Under the pieces are notes generated by a model. It had not been told where the DNA came from and searched no databases. It saw only the letters and a list, made by a program, of their open reading frames with translations. 13,137 nt of DNA from JANNFX01 sp031380225 (GTDB taxonomy: Bacteria > Pseudomonadota > Alphaproteobacteria > Rhizobiales > Hyphomicrobiaceae), in contig JANNFX010000109.1 in NCBI GenBank assembly GCA_031380225.1, positions 1 through 13,137 on the forward strand, given 5' to 3'. Both the position numbers and the translations under genes were made by a program. This document shows, piece after piece, positions 6,170 through 12,674 of the stretch. Numbering within the stretch: position 1 is the first letter of the stretch; each line of letters begins with the position of its first letter.

Positions 6170-6568
6170 ATGGCAGACAAGATCCCCCATAATGCACTTG
6201 TTGTCGTGGCTGACGGCACCGGCGCGCGATTCTTCCGAAACACTGGCCGTGACTTCAACGTTACTTTGGCAGCCGATGGCGAATTTGGTCCCACAAATCT
6301 TCTCGATGACGGCCCTGCAGGACATCGTCCGCCAGAGTCATCAAAGCAGGAGACTGATGAAGCAACGTTCGCAAAGCAGCTGGCAAAAGAACTCTATCGC
6401 CGTGCCCATAGCGGAGACTTTGAGGCACTGGTCCTCATCGCTGACCCGCAGACCTTGGGCCAAATTCGCCCGTCGTTACATAAAGAAGTTCAGAGGCGAT
6501 TGGTGCGCGAGGTCGGCAAAACGCTGACGAAAGCTTCGATCGCGGATATCCAGAAATCGCTGAATTAA
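6170..6568 (+). CDS. Host-attachment family protein (baeRF-type domain)
   Basis: A 132-residue protein matching the family annotated as 'protein required for attachment to host cells' (Host_attach), whose fold relates to the eRF1-like baeRF domains. The N-terminal strand ALVVVADGTGARFFRNTG (9-26) and the conserved DEATFAKQLAKELYRRAHSG (63-82) are the family's marks. FEALVLIADPQTLGQIRPSLH (84-104) follows, then a C-terminal helix rich in charged residues. Its biochemical role is unproven and the family name derives from a single Agrobacterium phenotype, so 'attachment' should not be taken literally. The ATG at 6170 has an excellent ribosome site (GAAGGTGA). It appears monocistronic: ribF ends 151 bases upstream and hppA is convergent downstream. 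Confidence 0.9.
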   Translation: MADKIPHNALVVVADGTGARFFRNTGRDFNVTLAADGEFGPTNLLDDGPAGHRPPESSKQETDEATFAKQLAKELYRRAHSGDFEALVLIADPQTLGQIRPSLHKEVQRRLVREVGKTLTKASIADIQKSLN

Positions 6569-6681
6569 AGCGCCCTTCGCTCGACGTTCGGGCTTCCCCT
6601 AAAAAATTAGTTTAGAGCCCGGCAATCGAGGAAAACGTTGCAATCTGGTGTGACGTAAAAGATCAAAAGGTGACACAGCTA

Positions 6682-6730
6682 TCAGGGGACACGGTTCTGA
6701 TCGCAAGGGCGATCAGGTCATGTCCCCTGA
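6682..6730 (-). terminator. Nested hairpin downstream of hppA, probable terminator
   Basis: An outer perfect 10-bp stem TCAGGGGACA/TGTCCCCTGA (6682-6691, 6721-6730) encloses an inner perfect 8-bp stem CTGATCGC/GCGATCAG (6697-6704, 6709-6716) with a four-base loop. It starts 8 bases beyond the hppA stop. In the hppA direction it is followed by a weak CCTTTT, so termination is plausible but not canonical. It may serve both convergent genes, or be a dispersed repeat. Confidence 0.55.
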
Positions 6731-6737
6731 CAACGGA

Positions 6738-8894
6738 TTAGCCGTGAGCCAAAACAGCTAACAGCAACAGTGCTACGATATTGGCGATCTTGATGGCCGG
6801 ATTCACAGCCGGGCCAGCGGTATCCTTGTAAGGATCGCCGACGGTATCGCCAGTGACGGAGGCTTTATGCGCTTCCGAGCCCTTCATGTGCTTGACGCCG
6901 TCCTTGTCGACGAAACCGTCTTCAAAGCTTTTCTTGGCGTTATCCCAAGCACCACCACCCGAGGTCATCGAGATGGCAACGAACACGCCCGTCACGATCA
7001 CACCGAGCAGCATCGCGCCGACGGCCGAGAATGCAGCGCCCTTGCCGGCAATCGCGTTGATACCGAAGAACAGCACTATCGGTGAGAGCACCGGTAGCAG
7101 CGATGGCAGCACCATTTCCTTGATGGCGGCTTGCGTTAGAAGGTCAACCGCACGGGCGTAATCAGGGCGTTCAGTGCCCTTCATGATGCCTGGCTTTTGC
7201 TTGAACTGAGCGCGGACTTCTTCGACGACTGAACCAGCAGCACGGCCGACGGCGGTCATCGCCATACCACTGAACAGGAACGGGATCAGACCGCCGAGCA
7301 ACAAACCGGCCACCACGTATGGGTTAGCCAGTGAGAAGTCGACGACCACGCCCTTGAAGTACTGGAACTCAGTCGAGCCAGCCTTATCGGCCGCCGCGAT
7401 GAAGAAGTTCAAGTCCGACGAGTAGGCGGCGAACAGCACCAGTGCACCGAGACCGGCCGAGCCAATCGCGTAGCCCTTGGTGACGGCCTTCGTGGTGTTG
7501 CCAACCGCGTCGAGTGCATCGGTTGAACGGCGGACTTCCTTCGGCAGGCCAGCCATTTCAGCGATGCCGCCAGCGTTGTCGGTGACTGGGCCGAACGCGT
7601 CGAGTGCCACGATCATGCCAGCGAGGCCGAGCATGGTGGTGGTCGCAATCGCGGTGCCGAACAAGCCGCCGATATTGTAGGTGGCGAGAATGGCAGCCAC
7701 GATGGCCAGCGTCGGAAGTGCCGTCGATTCAAGCGAAACAGCGAGACCTTGAATGACGTTGGTGCCGTGACCGGTCACCGAAGCCTGGCTGATCGAGCGA
7801 ACCGGGCGATAGCCGATGCCGGTATAGTATTCGGTAATCCAGACGATAAGGCCAGTTAGCGCGAGACCGATGAGGCCGCACTGGAACAAGTTCCAGCCGG
7901 TAATCGTCAAATCGCCAACTTTGCCGACTTCTCCGAACCCGCCGAGCACGTATTGTGTGGCAGCGTAGAGACCGCCAATCGCGAGCACGCCCGAGGCGAT
8001 GACGCCGCGATAGAGAGCGCCCATGATTGAGCCGTTGGCACCAAGCTTGACGAAGTAAGTGCCGATAATCGAGGTGACGATGCACGCCGCGCAAATCGCC
8101 AGCGGGTAGATCATCATCGCTCCGAGGTTCGCCTGCGAGCCGAAGTAGATGGCGGCTAGGACCATGGTCGCAACAACGGTCACAGCATAGGTTTCGAACA
8201 AGTCAGCGGCCATGCCAGCACAGTCGCCAACGTTGTCGCCAACGTTATCGGCAATCGTCGCCGGATTACGCGGATCGTCTTCCGGAATGCCGGCTTCGAC
8301 CTTCCCAACTAAGTCTGCGCCGACGTCAGCGCCCTTGGTGAAGATGCCGCCGCCGAGACGGGCGAAGATCGAGATCAGCGAGGCGCCGAAGCCCAGAGCA
8401 ACCAGCGCGTCAATGACCGTGCGGCTGTTCGGAGCCAAGCCCATCGGCCCGATCAGGACGAAGTAGTAGGAAGCGACGCCGAGCAGCGCCAAACCGGCGA
8501 CCAGCATGCCGGTCACGGCGCCGGCCTTAAAGGCGACGTCAAGTCCAGCAGCCAGAGACTTGGTTGCGGCTTGAGCGGTTCGAACGTTGGCGCGTACCGA
8601 CACGTTCATGCCGATGTAGCCTGCGAGACCCGACAGCACAGCACCGATCAAGAAGCCGATGGCAACTGGGAAGCCCAACAATTTCCAAGCGATGAGGAAG
8701 ATCACCGCGCCGACCATGGCGATGGTGCGATATTGGCGGTTCAAGTAGGCAGTCGCGCCTTCGCTAATCGCCTTAGCAATTTCTTGCATCTTGGCGTTGC
8801 CTGCGTCGGCACTCATCACCTGTTTGATGGTGACAAAGGCATAAAGGATCGAGAGCGCACCGCACGCGATGATCCACCAGAGCATATCAGTCAT
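6738..8894 (-). CDS. hppA: Membrane-bound proton-translocating pyrophosphatase, K+-independent type
   Basis: A 718-residue polytopic protein of the usual length for bacterial H+-pumping pyrophosphatases, which couple PPi hydrolysis to proton export across the cytoplasmic membrane. The substrate loop is intact: GADVGADLVGKVEAGIPEDD (188-207) with DPRNPATIADNVGDNVGDCAG (207-227). GDTVGDPYKDTAGPAVNP near the C-terminus completes the Asp/Lys active site. About 15-16 hydrophobic segments are visible. GNTTKAVTKGYAIGSAG (465-481) has Lys469 where K+-dependent enzymes have Ala, which marks the K+-independent, H+-pumping class. The ATG at 8894 is preceded by AAGGGA. The gene is divergent from the DUF937 gene across a long gap. 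The enzyme would recycle PPi energy under low-energy or stress conditions. Confidence 0.98.
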   Translation of the reverse strand: MTDMLWWIIACGALSILYAFVTIKQVMSADAGNAKMQEIAKAISEGATAYLNRQYRTIAMVGAVIFLIAWKLLGFPVAIGFLIGAVLSGLAGYIGMNVSVRANVRTAQAATKSLAAGLDVAFKAGAVTGMLVAGLALLGVASYYFVLIGPMGLAPNSRTVIDALVALGFGASLISIFARLGGGIFTKGADVGADLVGKVEAGIPEDDPRNPATIADNVGDNVGDCAGMAADLFETYAVTVVATMVLAAIYFGSQANLGAMMIYPLAICAACIVTSIIGTYFVKLGANGSIMGALYRGVIASGVLAIGGLYAATQYVLGGFGEVGKVGDLTITGWNLFQCGLIGLALTGLIVWITEYYTGIGYRPVRSISQASVTGHGTNVIQGLAVSLESTALPTLAIVAAILATYNIGGLFGTAIATTTMLGLAGMIVALDAFGPVTDNAGGIAEMAGLPKEVRRSTDALDAVGNTTKAVTKGYAIGSAGLGALVLFAAYSSDLNFFIAAADKAGSTEFQYFKGVVVDFSLANPYVVAGLLLGGLIPFLFSGMAMTAVGRAAGSVVEEVRAQFKQKPGIMKGTERPDYARAVDLLTQAAIKEMVLPSLLPVLSPIVLFFGINAIAGKGAAFSAVGAMLLGVIVTGVFVAISMTSGGGAWDNAKKSFEDGFVDKDGVKHMKGSEAHKASVTGDTVGDPYKDTAGPAVNPAIKIANIVALLLLAVLAHG

Positions 8895-9223
8895 AAGTTG
8901 GTTCCCTTAGTTGGGTCACTTTTTACGGAAAAAAGGCCGCGGACCGGAGACCCCGGTGCAGCCATCCCGCCTTCCCCTAGTTAGCGAGAGTCGGCGCGGA
9001 CCATGCCAAAAGTGCCCCTGTGGCGCAACAGACCCTGCCCGTGGTTAGGGTGTGCTTTGGTCGCACCCTATGGGCGATTTTGCATCCGTCACACGAGACT
9101 TCCCCAACTTTTAGTGGACCGGCGCCCGTTTGCATTGCCCGAAAGCACAAGGCATCTCTGCAACAGTACGAATTTGATGTAAGGCAGCGCCCTGATACGG
9201 GCTTCTGCCACAGGAGAAAAAGT
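8895..9223. other. 329-bp divergent intergenic region with hairpins
   Basis: This gap lies between the hppA start and the DUF937 start. An in-frame extension of the DUF937 ORF reaches back to 9020, but it lacks a ribosome site and looks non-coding (odd composition, many Cys/His/Arg). The region holds a small dyad ACCGG-agacc-CCGGT (8943-8957) and a stronger hairpin at 9046-9070. No clear -35/-10 pair was found for either gene. Confidence 0.5.
9038..9075 (+). other. Imperfect hairpin upstream of DUF937 gene
   Basis: TAGGGTGTG (9046-9054) pairs with CGCACCCTA (9062-9070) through a 7-base loop, as 9 bp with one G-T wobble. Flanking GCCCGT/ATGGGC (9038-9043, 9070-9075) can extend the stem across a small bulge, competing for the A at 9070. 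It lies about 150 bases upstream of the start. It could be a structured leader, a small RNA element or a protein-binding dyad; it does not match a riboswitch family I recognise. Confidence 0.3.
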
Positions 9224-10123
9224 GTGCGCTTAGTTGATGTTTTGACCGGTCCCAAAGGCGCTGCGGTCGTCGAAAATTTTGCAAACAACTTCAATATTGA
9301 CCCAGCCCAGGCGAAGACTGCGTTGGCCGCGATCGTGCCGGAATTTGCCTATGCGATCGAGCGCAATACTTTAAACAGAGCCGGGATAGCTGACGTTGTC
9401 GCTGCCATGGGCCGGGGCGCTCCAGAGCGCTTACTCGACGGCAACGCAGATCTGAAGTCTGGGAGCACCGAGGCCCTTGGCGTTGGCATTCTCGACACTC
9501 TGCTCGGTTCGAAAGACAAAAGCCGCGGCGTCGCAAACCGGGTGGCGCTCGAGACGGGTCTCGACGCCGAACTCATCAAGGCAATGTTACCCGCCGCTGC
9601 AACGGTTACGATGGGTGCGCTTGCAGAGGGCTCCCGCTCTCAGATGCGCGACGTAATGTCGAAGGTCCCAGGCCTCGCCGCTCGCAGCCCTTTGCCTTTG
9701 CCCGGCGAGATGCCGGACTACGGATCAGTTCCTGATGTCGTGGACCAGTCTGACAATGGCCGCTGGACTGAACCGGAGCCGGACAGGCAGCAGCGCCCCG
9801 TCGAAGCTGACAACAGGGGCGCTCGTCCGGCCGGTGGCGGAACAATTAAAAAGCAATCGCCACTGCCGATCCCCGGCAACAACATTCCACGGATGCCGCG
9901 TGATCAAAGTCCATACGACGATCTCCCCGACGTGATCCGGCGCGGCCAAGTGCAACTGCCGTCGGGCGGTTCACTCGGCAACATCATCCGCAGCATTTTG
10001 GGATCGCTACTCGGCTACAACGGCAGCGGCGGCGCGATCAGCGGGGTGATCCGGCTGTTAGTACTTAGATGGGGTTGGCGCATTTTACAAAGCGTCCTGC
10101 GCAGGATTTTCACGGGACGCTGA
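9224..10123 (+). CDS. DUF937-domain protein with proline-rich linker
   Basis: A 299-residue protein. The GTG start at 9224 is chosen because AGGAG lies 7 bases upstream and the DUF937 domain begins directly after it (MRLVDVLTGPKGAAVV). Residues 1-140 are helical and match the DUF937 pattern: ADVVAAMGRG (56-65), LGVGILDTLLGSKD (85-98), and LDAELIKAMLPAAATVTMGAL (113-133). Residues 150-245 form a Pro/Asp-rich linker with a duplicated motif, SPLPLPG (155-161) and SPLPIPG (212-218), each followed by a PDVV/PDVI segment. The C-terminus (249-299) is Gly-rich, then hydrophobic and finally basic (LLVLRWGWRILQSVLRRIF), perhaps membrane-associated. The function is unknown. The gene is convergent with the FecR-domain gene across a strong hairpin. 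Confidence 0.85.
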   Translation: MRLVDVLTGPKGAAVVENFANNFNIDPAQAKTALAAIVPEFAYAIERNTLNRAGIADVVAAMGRGAPERLLDGNADLKSGSTEALGVGILDTLLGSKDKSRGVANRVALETGLDAELIKAMLPAAATVTMGALAEGSRSQMRDVMSKVPGLAARSPLPLPGEMPDYGSVPDVVDQSDNGRWTEPEPDRQQRPVEADNRGARPAGGGTIKKQSPLPIPGNNIPRMPRDQSPYDDLPDVIRRGQVQLPSGGSLGNIIRSILGSLLGYNGSGGAISGVIRLLVLRWGWRILQSVLRRIFTGR

Positions 10124-10138
10124 TCCCTAGAAAGACAA

Positions 10139-10162
10139 CGGCGGCCCTCAGTCGGGCCGCCG
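10139..10162 (-). terminator. Hairpin terminator between DUF937 and FecR genes
   Basis: A perfect 9-bp GC stem CGGCGGCCC/GGGCCGCCG (10139-10147, 10154-10162) with a 6-base loop lies between the two convergent genes. In the minus direction it is followed by TTGTCTTTCT, a U-rich tract, so it is best read as the intrinsic terminator of the FecR-domain gene. In the plus direction there is no T run, but it may still slow transcription from the DUF937 gene. Confidence 0.75.
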
Positions 10163-10186
10163 CAAAATACTAAGCACCGGTTTTCG

Positions 10187-11365
10187 CTACTGCGGCATTC
10201 TACTGTTACCACCGGGATATTTCATCCCGCCACCATCACCGCGGCTACCACCTGGATAGTTGTCACCGCCGCCTTTGTGCCCGCCACCCTTGTTCAGCGC
10301 ACCGATGCCAATGCTGATTCCAATGCCAATGATCTTTTTGGCGGTTTCGGCATCTTCCTTGGTGTACTTTGGCTTCTTTTTCTTCGGCTGATCGGGATAA
10401 CGCGTTGGCTTCACGTTGCCGGGCTTGTCTCTATCTTTTGTCTTGCCCTTATCGTCACCATCATCGTCATCGTCTTTTGGCGTATACTTCGGCGGCTTGA
10501 TTTTGATCTTGATTTTCGGAATTTCCGGCTCGGTATAAACTTCCTTGACCGGCCGCTTTTTGACTCGTGGCGTATCGTCTTCATCCTTTGACGCACGCCG
10601 CGGCTTTTCCTGCACAGGCTCGCGATCTTCGGGTTCTGCCCGGCGCACTGGCGGCGTTGTGCGTTGTCGAGCGGCGCAGTCGCTGCGGAGAATATCGTCG
10701 CGAGCAAAAATTGGCTTGACGTCGATGCTCGGCGGATTAACGACAAACGGAAATGCGACCTCGAACAGTACCGATTGGTTGCCAGGCATGCCTTGCCAGC
10801 AAATGGGAATTCCAACGAGGCCATTGGTTGTGACGCGCATCATTTTACTTGGTTCGTCGAGATCACGGCATACACCGCCTGCGCTATTGCAGACTCGCAC
10901 GCCACCCTCGTGTAACAACAGCCAAGTCGTTCCGTCGCCCTGAACGTACAAATCGAAAATTGTTCCGCGAACGGCAATCGAAGCCGTTGGCGTCTTGATC
11001 GTATACGATGGCTTCTGTGCCACGCCGGTGATGAACCGGAATGCGCCCTGAACCAACTCAACAGCAATGGTGCCGTCAGTCTTTACGGGATCATAGACAA
11101 ATTTATCGAGCTTCAATTTTGCGCCCGATCCAAGCGCGACTTTCGTATCATCATTGAATTTGAATTCGCTGATGGCGTCGGTACCCGTGACGATCAATTC
11201 GTTTTGATTAACGCCGTCGCCAAGCGCCAGAGCGCGTTGTCCCTGGTCCAATTCGGCCGTAACTCGGTTAACGACCTTCACCGTTGAGCCGATTGGTTCG
11301 GACCACGCAAACCCCGCCGATAGCGCCAAGGCCAGAGTCGCGACCGATGCTGTCATCGTGCGCAT
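10187..11365 (-). CDS. Secreted FecR-domain protein with charged low-complexity tail
   Basis: A 392-residue protein with a clear Sec signal peptide (MRTMTASVATLALALSAGFA, cleavage probably after AWS at 22). The FecR domain spans about 45-180 and includes TDAISEFKFNDDTKVALGSG (62-81), YDPVKTDGTI (91-100) and TPTASIAVRGTIFDLYV (125-141). Cysteines at 159, 166, 189 and 230 could form periplasmic disulfides. From about 235 the chain is disordered-looking: alternating Lys/Arg and Asp/Glu, a poly-Asp run (298-305), a KIKIKIKPPKYTPKDD stretch, then a Gly/Ile segment (KKIIGIGISIGIGALNKGG) and Gly-rich YPGG repeats. There is no neighbouring FecI sigma factor or TonB receptor, so this is not a classical iron-signalling regulator. 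The ATG at 11365 has GGGAG upstream. The function is unknown, probably periplasmic or envelope-associated. Confidence 0.9.
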   Translation of the reverse strand: MRTMTASVATLALALSAGFAWSEPIGSTVKVVNRVTAELDQGQRALALGDGVNQNELIVTGTDAISEFKFNDDTKVALGSGAKLKLDKFVYDPVKTDGTIAVELVQGAFRFITGVAQKPSYTIKTPTASIAVRGTIFDLYVQGDGTTWLLLHEGGVRVCNSAGGVCRDLDEPSKMMRVTTNGLVGIPICWQGMPGNQSVLFEVAFPFVVNPPSIDVKPIFARDDILRSDCAARQRTTPPVRRAEPEDREPVQEKPRRASKDEDDTPRVKKRPVKEVYTEPEIPKIKIKIKPPKYTPKDDDDDGDDKGKTKDRDKPGNVKPTRYPDQPKKKKPKYTKEDAETAKKIIGIGISIGIGALNKGGGHKGGGDNYPGGSRGDGGGMKYPGGNSRMPQ

Positions 11366-11423
11366 AAATTAACACTCCCTGCCGCTGGCGCCCAAGCACG
11401 CCAGAGAAGTAGCAATCTTTACA

Positions 11424-11447
11424 TAACAGAAAAACTGATTTCTGTTA
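11424..11447. promoter_or_regulatory. 24-bp perfect dyad TAACAGAAA-N6-TTTCTGTTA
   Basis: A perfect inverted repeat with 9-bp arms and a 6-base spacer lies in the 211-bp gap between the divergent FecR-domain and HbpS-like genes, about 60 bases upstream of fecR. A further ACAGAA half-site occurs at 11463-11468. The size and symmetry fit a dimeric regulator's operator that could control both genes. Neither flanking gene encodes a DNA-binding protein, so the regulator is elsewhere. Confidence 0.5.
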
Positions 11448-11475
11448 CCTAGGGAACTAAACAGAATCCCGGACT

Positions 11476-11504
11476 GTTGAACGCCACGGTGGCTATTGTT
11501 CTAA
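11476..11504 (+). promoter_or_regulatory. Candidate sigma70-type promoter for the HbpS-like gene
   Basis: TTGAAC (11476-11481) and TCTAAT (11499-11504) are separated by 17 bases and match the consensus at four and five of six positions. The spacer contains the dyad GCCAC-g-GTGGC (11482-11492). The promoter would give a leader of about 65 bases before the ATG at 11577. Confidence 0.4.
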
Positions 11505-11576
11505 TGCCAGCACTTCGCCGGGCTAAAAGTCACGCCGTACTGCCATCAATTCCAAGAAAGCACATAGGATCTTATC

Positions 11577-11981
11577 ATGCTGAAGCTCGCCGACGCTCGC
11601 CGTATCATTACAGCCGCCGAAAAAAAGGCGGCTGAGATTGGTCAACCAATGAACATCGCAATCGTCGACGAAGGCGCGAATTTGATTGCGCACATCCGAA
11701 TGGATAATGCCTGGATCGGTTCAATCGATATTTCGATCAACAAAGCCTTCACGTCGCGTGCGTTCAATATTTCGACCAAAGAATTAGCCGAGAATAGCCA
11801 ACCTGGCGATCAGTTTTTTGGCATCCATGCCTCCAATCACGACCGCGTGATGATTTTCGCTGGCGGCATCCCACTTAAAGACAAAGGCGGCAACGTGATC
11901 GGAGCCATAGGCGTCTCAGGCGGTAGTGGCGCCCAGGATCATATGGTCGCTGAAGCCGGGACGGCCGCGCATACGTGCTGA
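11577..11981 (+). CDS. HbpS/GlcG-family (DUF336) heme-binding-like protein
   Basis: A 134-residue single-domain protein of the usual family length. Its hallmarks are PMNIAIVDEGANLIAHIRMD (24-43), INKAFTSRAF (54-63), FAGGIPLKDKGGNVIGAIGV (94-113) and SGGSGAQDHMVAEAG (114-128). Related proteins include HbpS of Streptomyces (binds heme, modulates redox signalling) and GlcG; heme binding is not proven for most members and the ligand cannot be read here. There is no signal peptide, so it is probably cytoplasmic. The ATG at 11577 has AGGA about 7 bases upstream. It is divergent from the FecR-domain gene across a dyad-containing gap and ends 21 bases before the convergent yggS. Confidence 0.93.
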   Translation: MLKLADARRIITAAEKKAAEIGQPMNIAIVDEGANLIAHIRMDNAWIGSIDISINKAFTSRAFNISTKELAENSQPGDQFFGIHASNHDRVMIFAGGIPLKDKGGNVIGAIGVSGGSGAQDHMVAEAGTAAHTC

Positions 11982-11982
11982 T

Positions 11983-11997
11983 CGACGACTAACGTCG
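11983..11997. terminator. Short dyad between convergent hbpS-like and yggS genes
   Basis: CGACG-actaa-CGTCG fills most of the 21-base gap. The 5-bp stem is weak and no proper U tract follows on either strand, so a terminator role is only suggested by position. Confidence 0.2.
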
Positions 11998-12002
11998 CTC
12001 GT

Positions 12003-12674
12003 TTATGTTCGGCTGCCAAATATGGCGCTGCCCACGCGGACGTGGGTGGCGCCTAATTGGACTGCCGTCTCGAAATCGCTGCTCATGCCCATGCTGAGGC
12101 CCGAGAGCCGGTTCTCCTTGGCCAGCTTGGCCAGAAATGCGAAATGCACTGCCGGTTCGTCCTCAACTGGCGGAATGCACATCAATCCTTCGATTTCAAG
12201 TTTCAACGTATCGCGGCAGAGCGATATGAACGCCGCTGTTTCGCGGGGCAAAATGCCAGCCTTTTGCGGTTCCTCGCCCGTGTTGACTTGCACAAACATG
12301 CGCACCTGCTTGGCTTGCCGCACCATTTCAGCCGCCAATGCTTCAGCGATTTTGGGCCGGTCGACGGTGTGGATGCAATCGAATAGCTCGACGGCATCTT
12401 TGGTCTTGTTGGATTGCAGTGGCCCGATCAAATGCAATTCAACATCGGGATAGCGCGCCTTGAGGCCGGGCCATTTCCCTTGCGCTTCCTGCACCCGGTT
12501 TTCTCCAAACACGCGATGGCCTGCCTCAAGCACTGGCAGTATGTCCTCTGCAGCAAACGTTTTTGAGACAGCAATCAAATGCACAGAAGCTGGATCGCGG
12601 CCAACTTCGCGCGCGGCAGCAGCAATCTTGACTTCAATGCCGCGCAGAGCCGTGACAGGAGAGTTTTGCGTCAT
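12003..12674 (-). CDS. yggS: YggS/PROSC-family PLP-binding protein
   Basis: A 223-residue protein matching YggS/PLPBP, which binds pyridoxal phosphate and maintains vitamin B6 and amino-acid homeostasis without a known catalytic activity. Motifs in order: HLIAVSKTF (32-40) with the PLP-binding Lys38, FGENRVQEAQGKW (56-68), HLIGPLQSNKTKD (81-93), VQVNTGEEPQKAG (128-140), LSMGMSSDFETAV (193-205) for phosphate binding, and THVRVGSAIFGSR (210-222). The length and all residues look normal. Its ATG (12674-12672) overlaps the TGA stop (12673-12671) of the upstream Fic-family gene as ATGA, implying translational coupling. It converges on the HbpS-like gene with a 21-base gap. Confidence 0.97.
   Translation of the reverse strand: MTQNSPVTALRGIEVKIAAAAREVGRDPASVHLIAVSKTFAAEDILPVLEAGHRVFGENRVQEAQGKWPGLKARYPDVELHLIGPLQSNKTKDAVELFDCIHTVDRPKIAEALAAEMVRQAKQVRMFVQVNTGEEPQKAGILPRETAAFISLCRDTLKLEIEGLMCIPPVEDEPAVHFAFLAKLAKENRLSGLSMGMSSDFETAVQLGATHVRVGSAIFGSRT

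Noticed and set aside
9020..9223. N-terminal extension of the DUF937 protein
   Set aside because: The frame is open, but there is no ribosome site at 9020, the residues look non-coding, and GTG at 9224 has AGGAG at ideal spacing right before the domain.
11453..11478. EcfG-type general stress promoter (GGAAC-N17-TGTT)
   Set aside because: The -10 element differs from the expected CGTT, and a better sigma70-type promoter lies just downstream.
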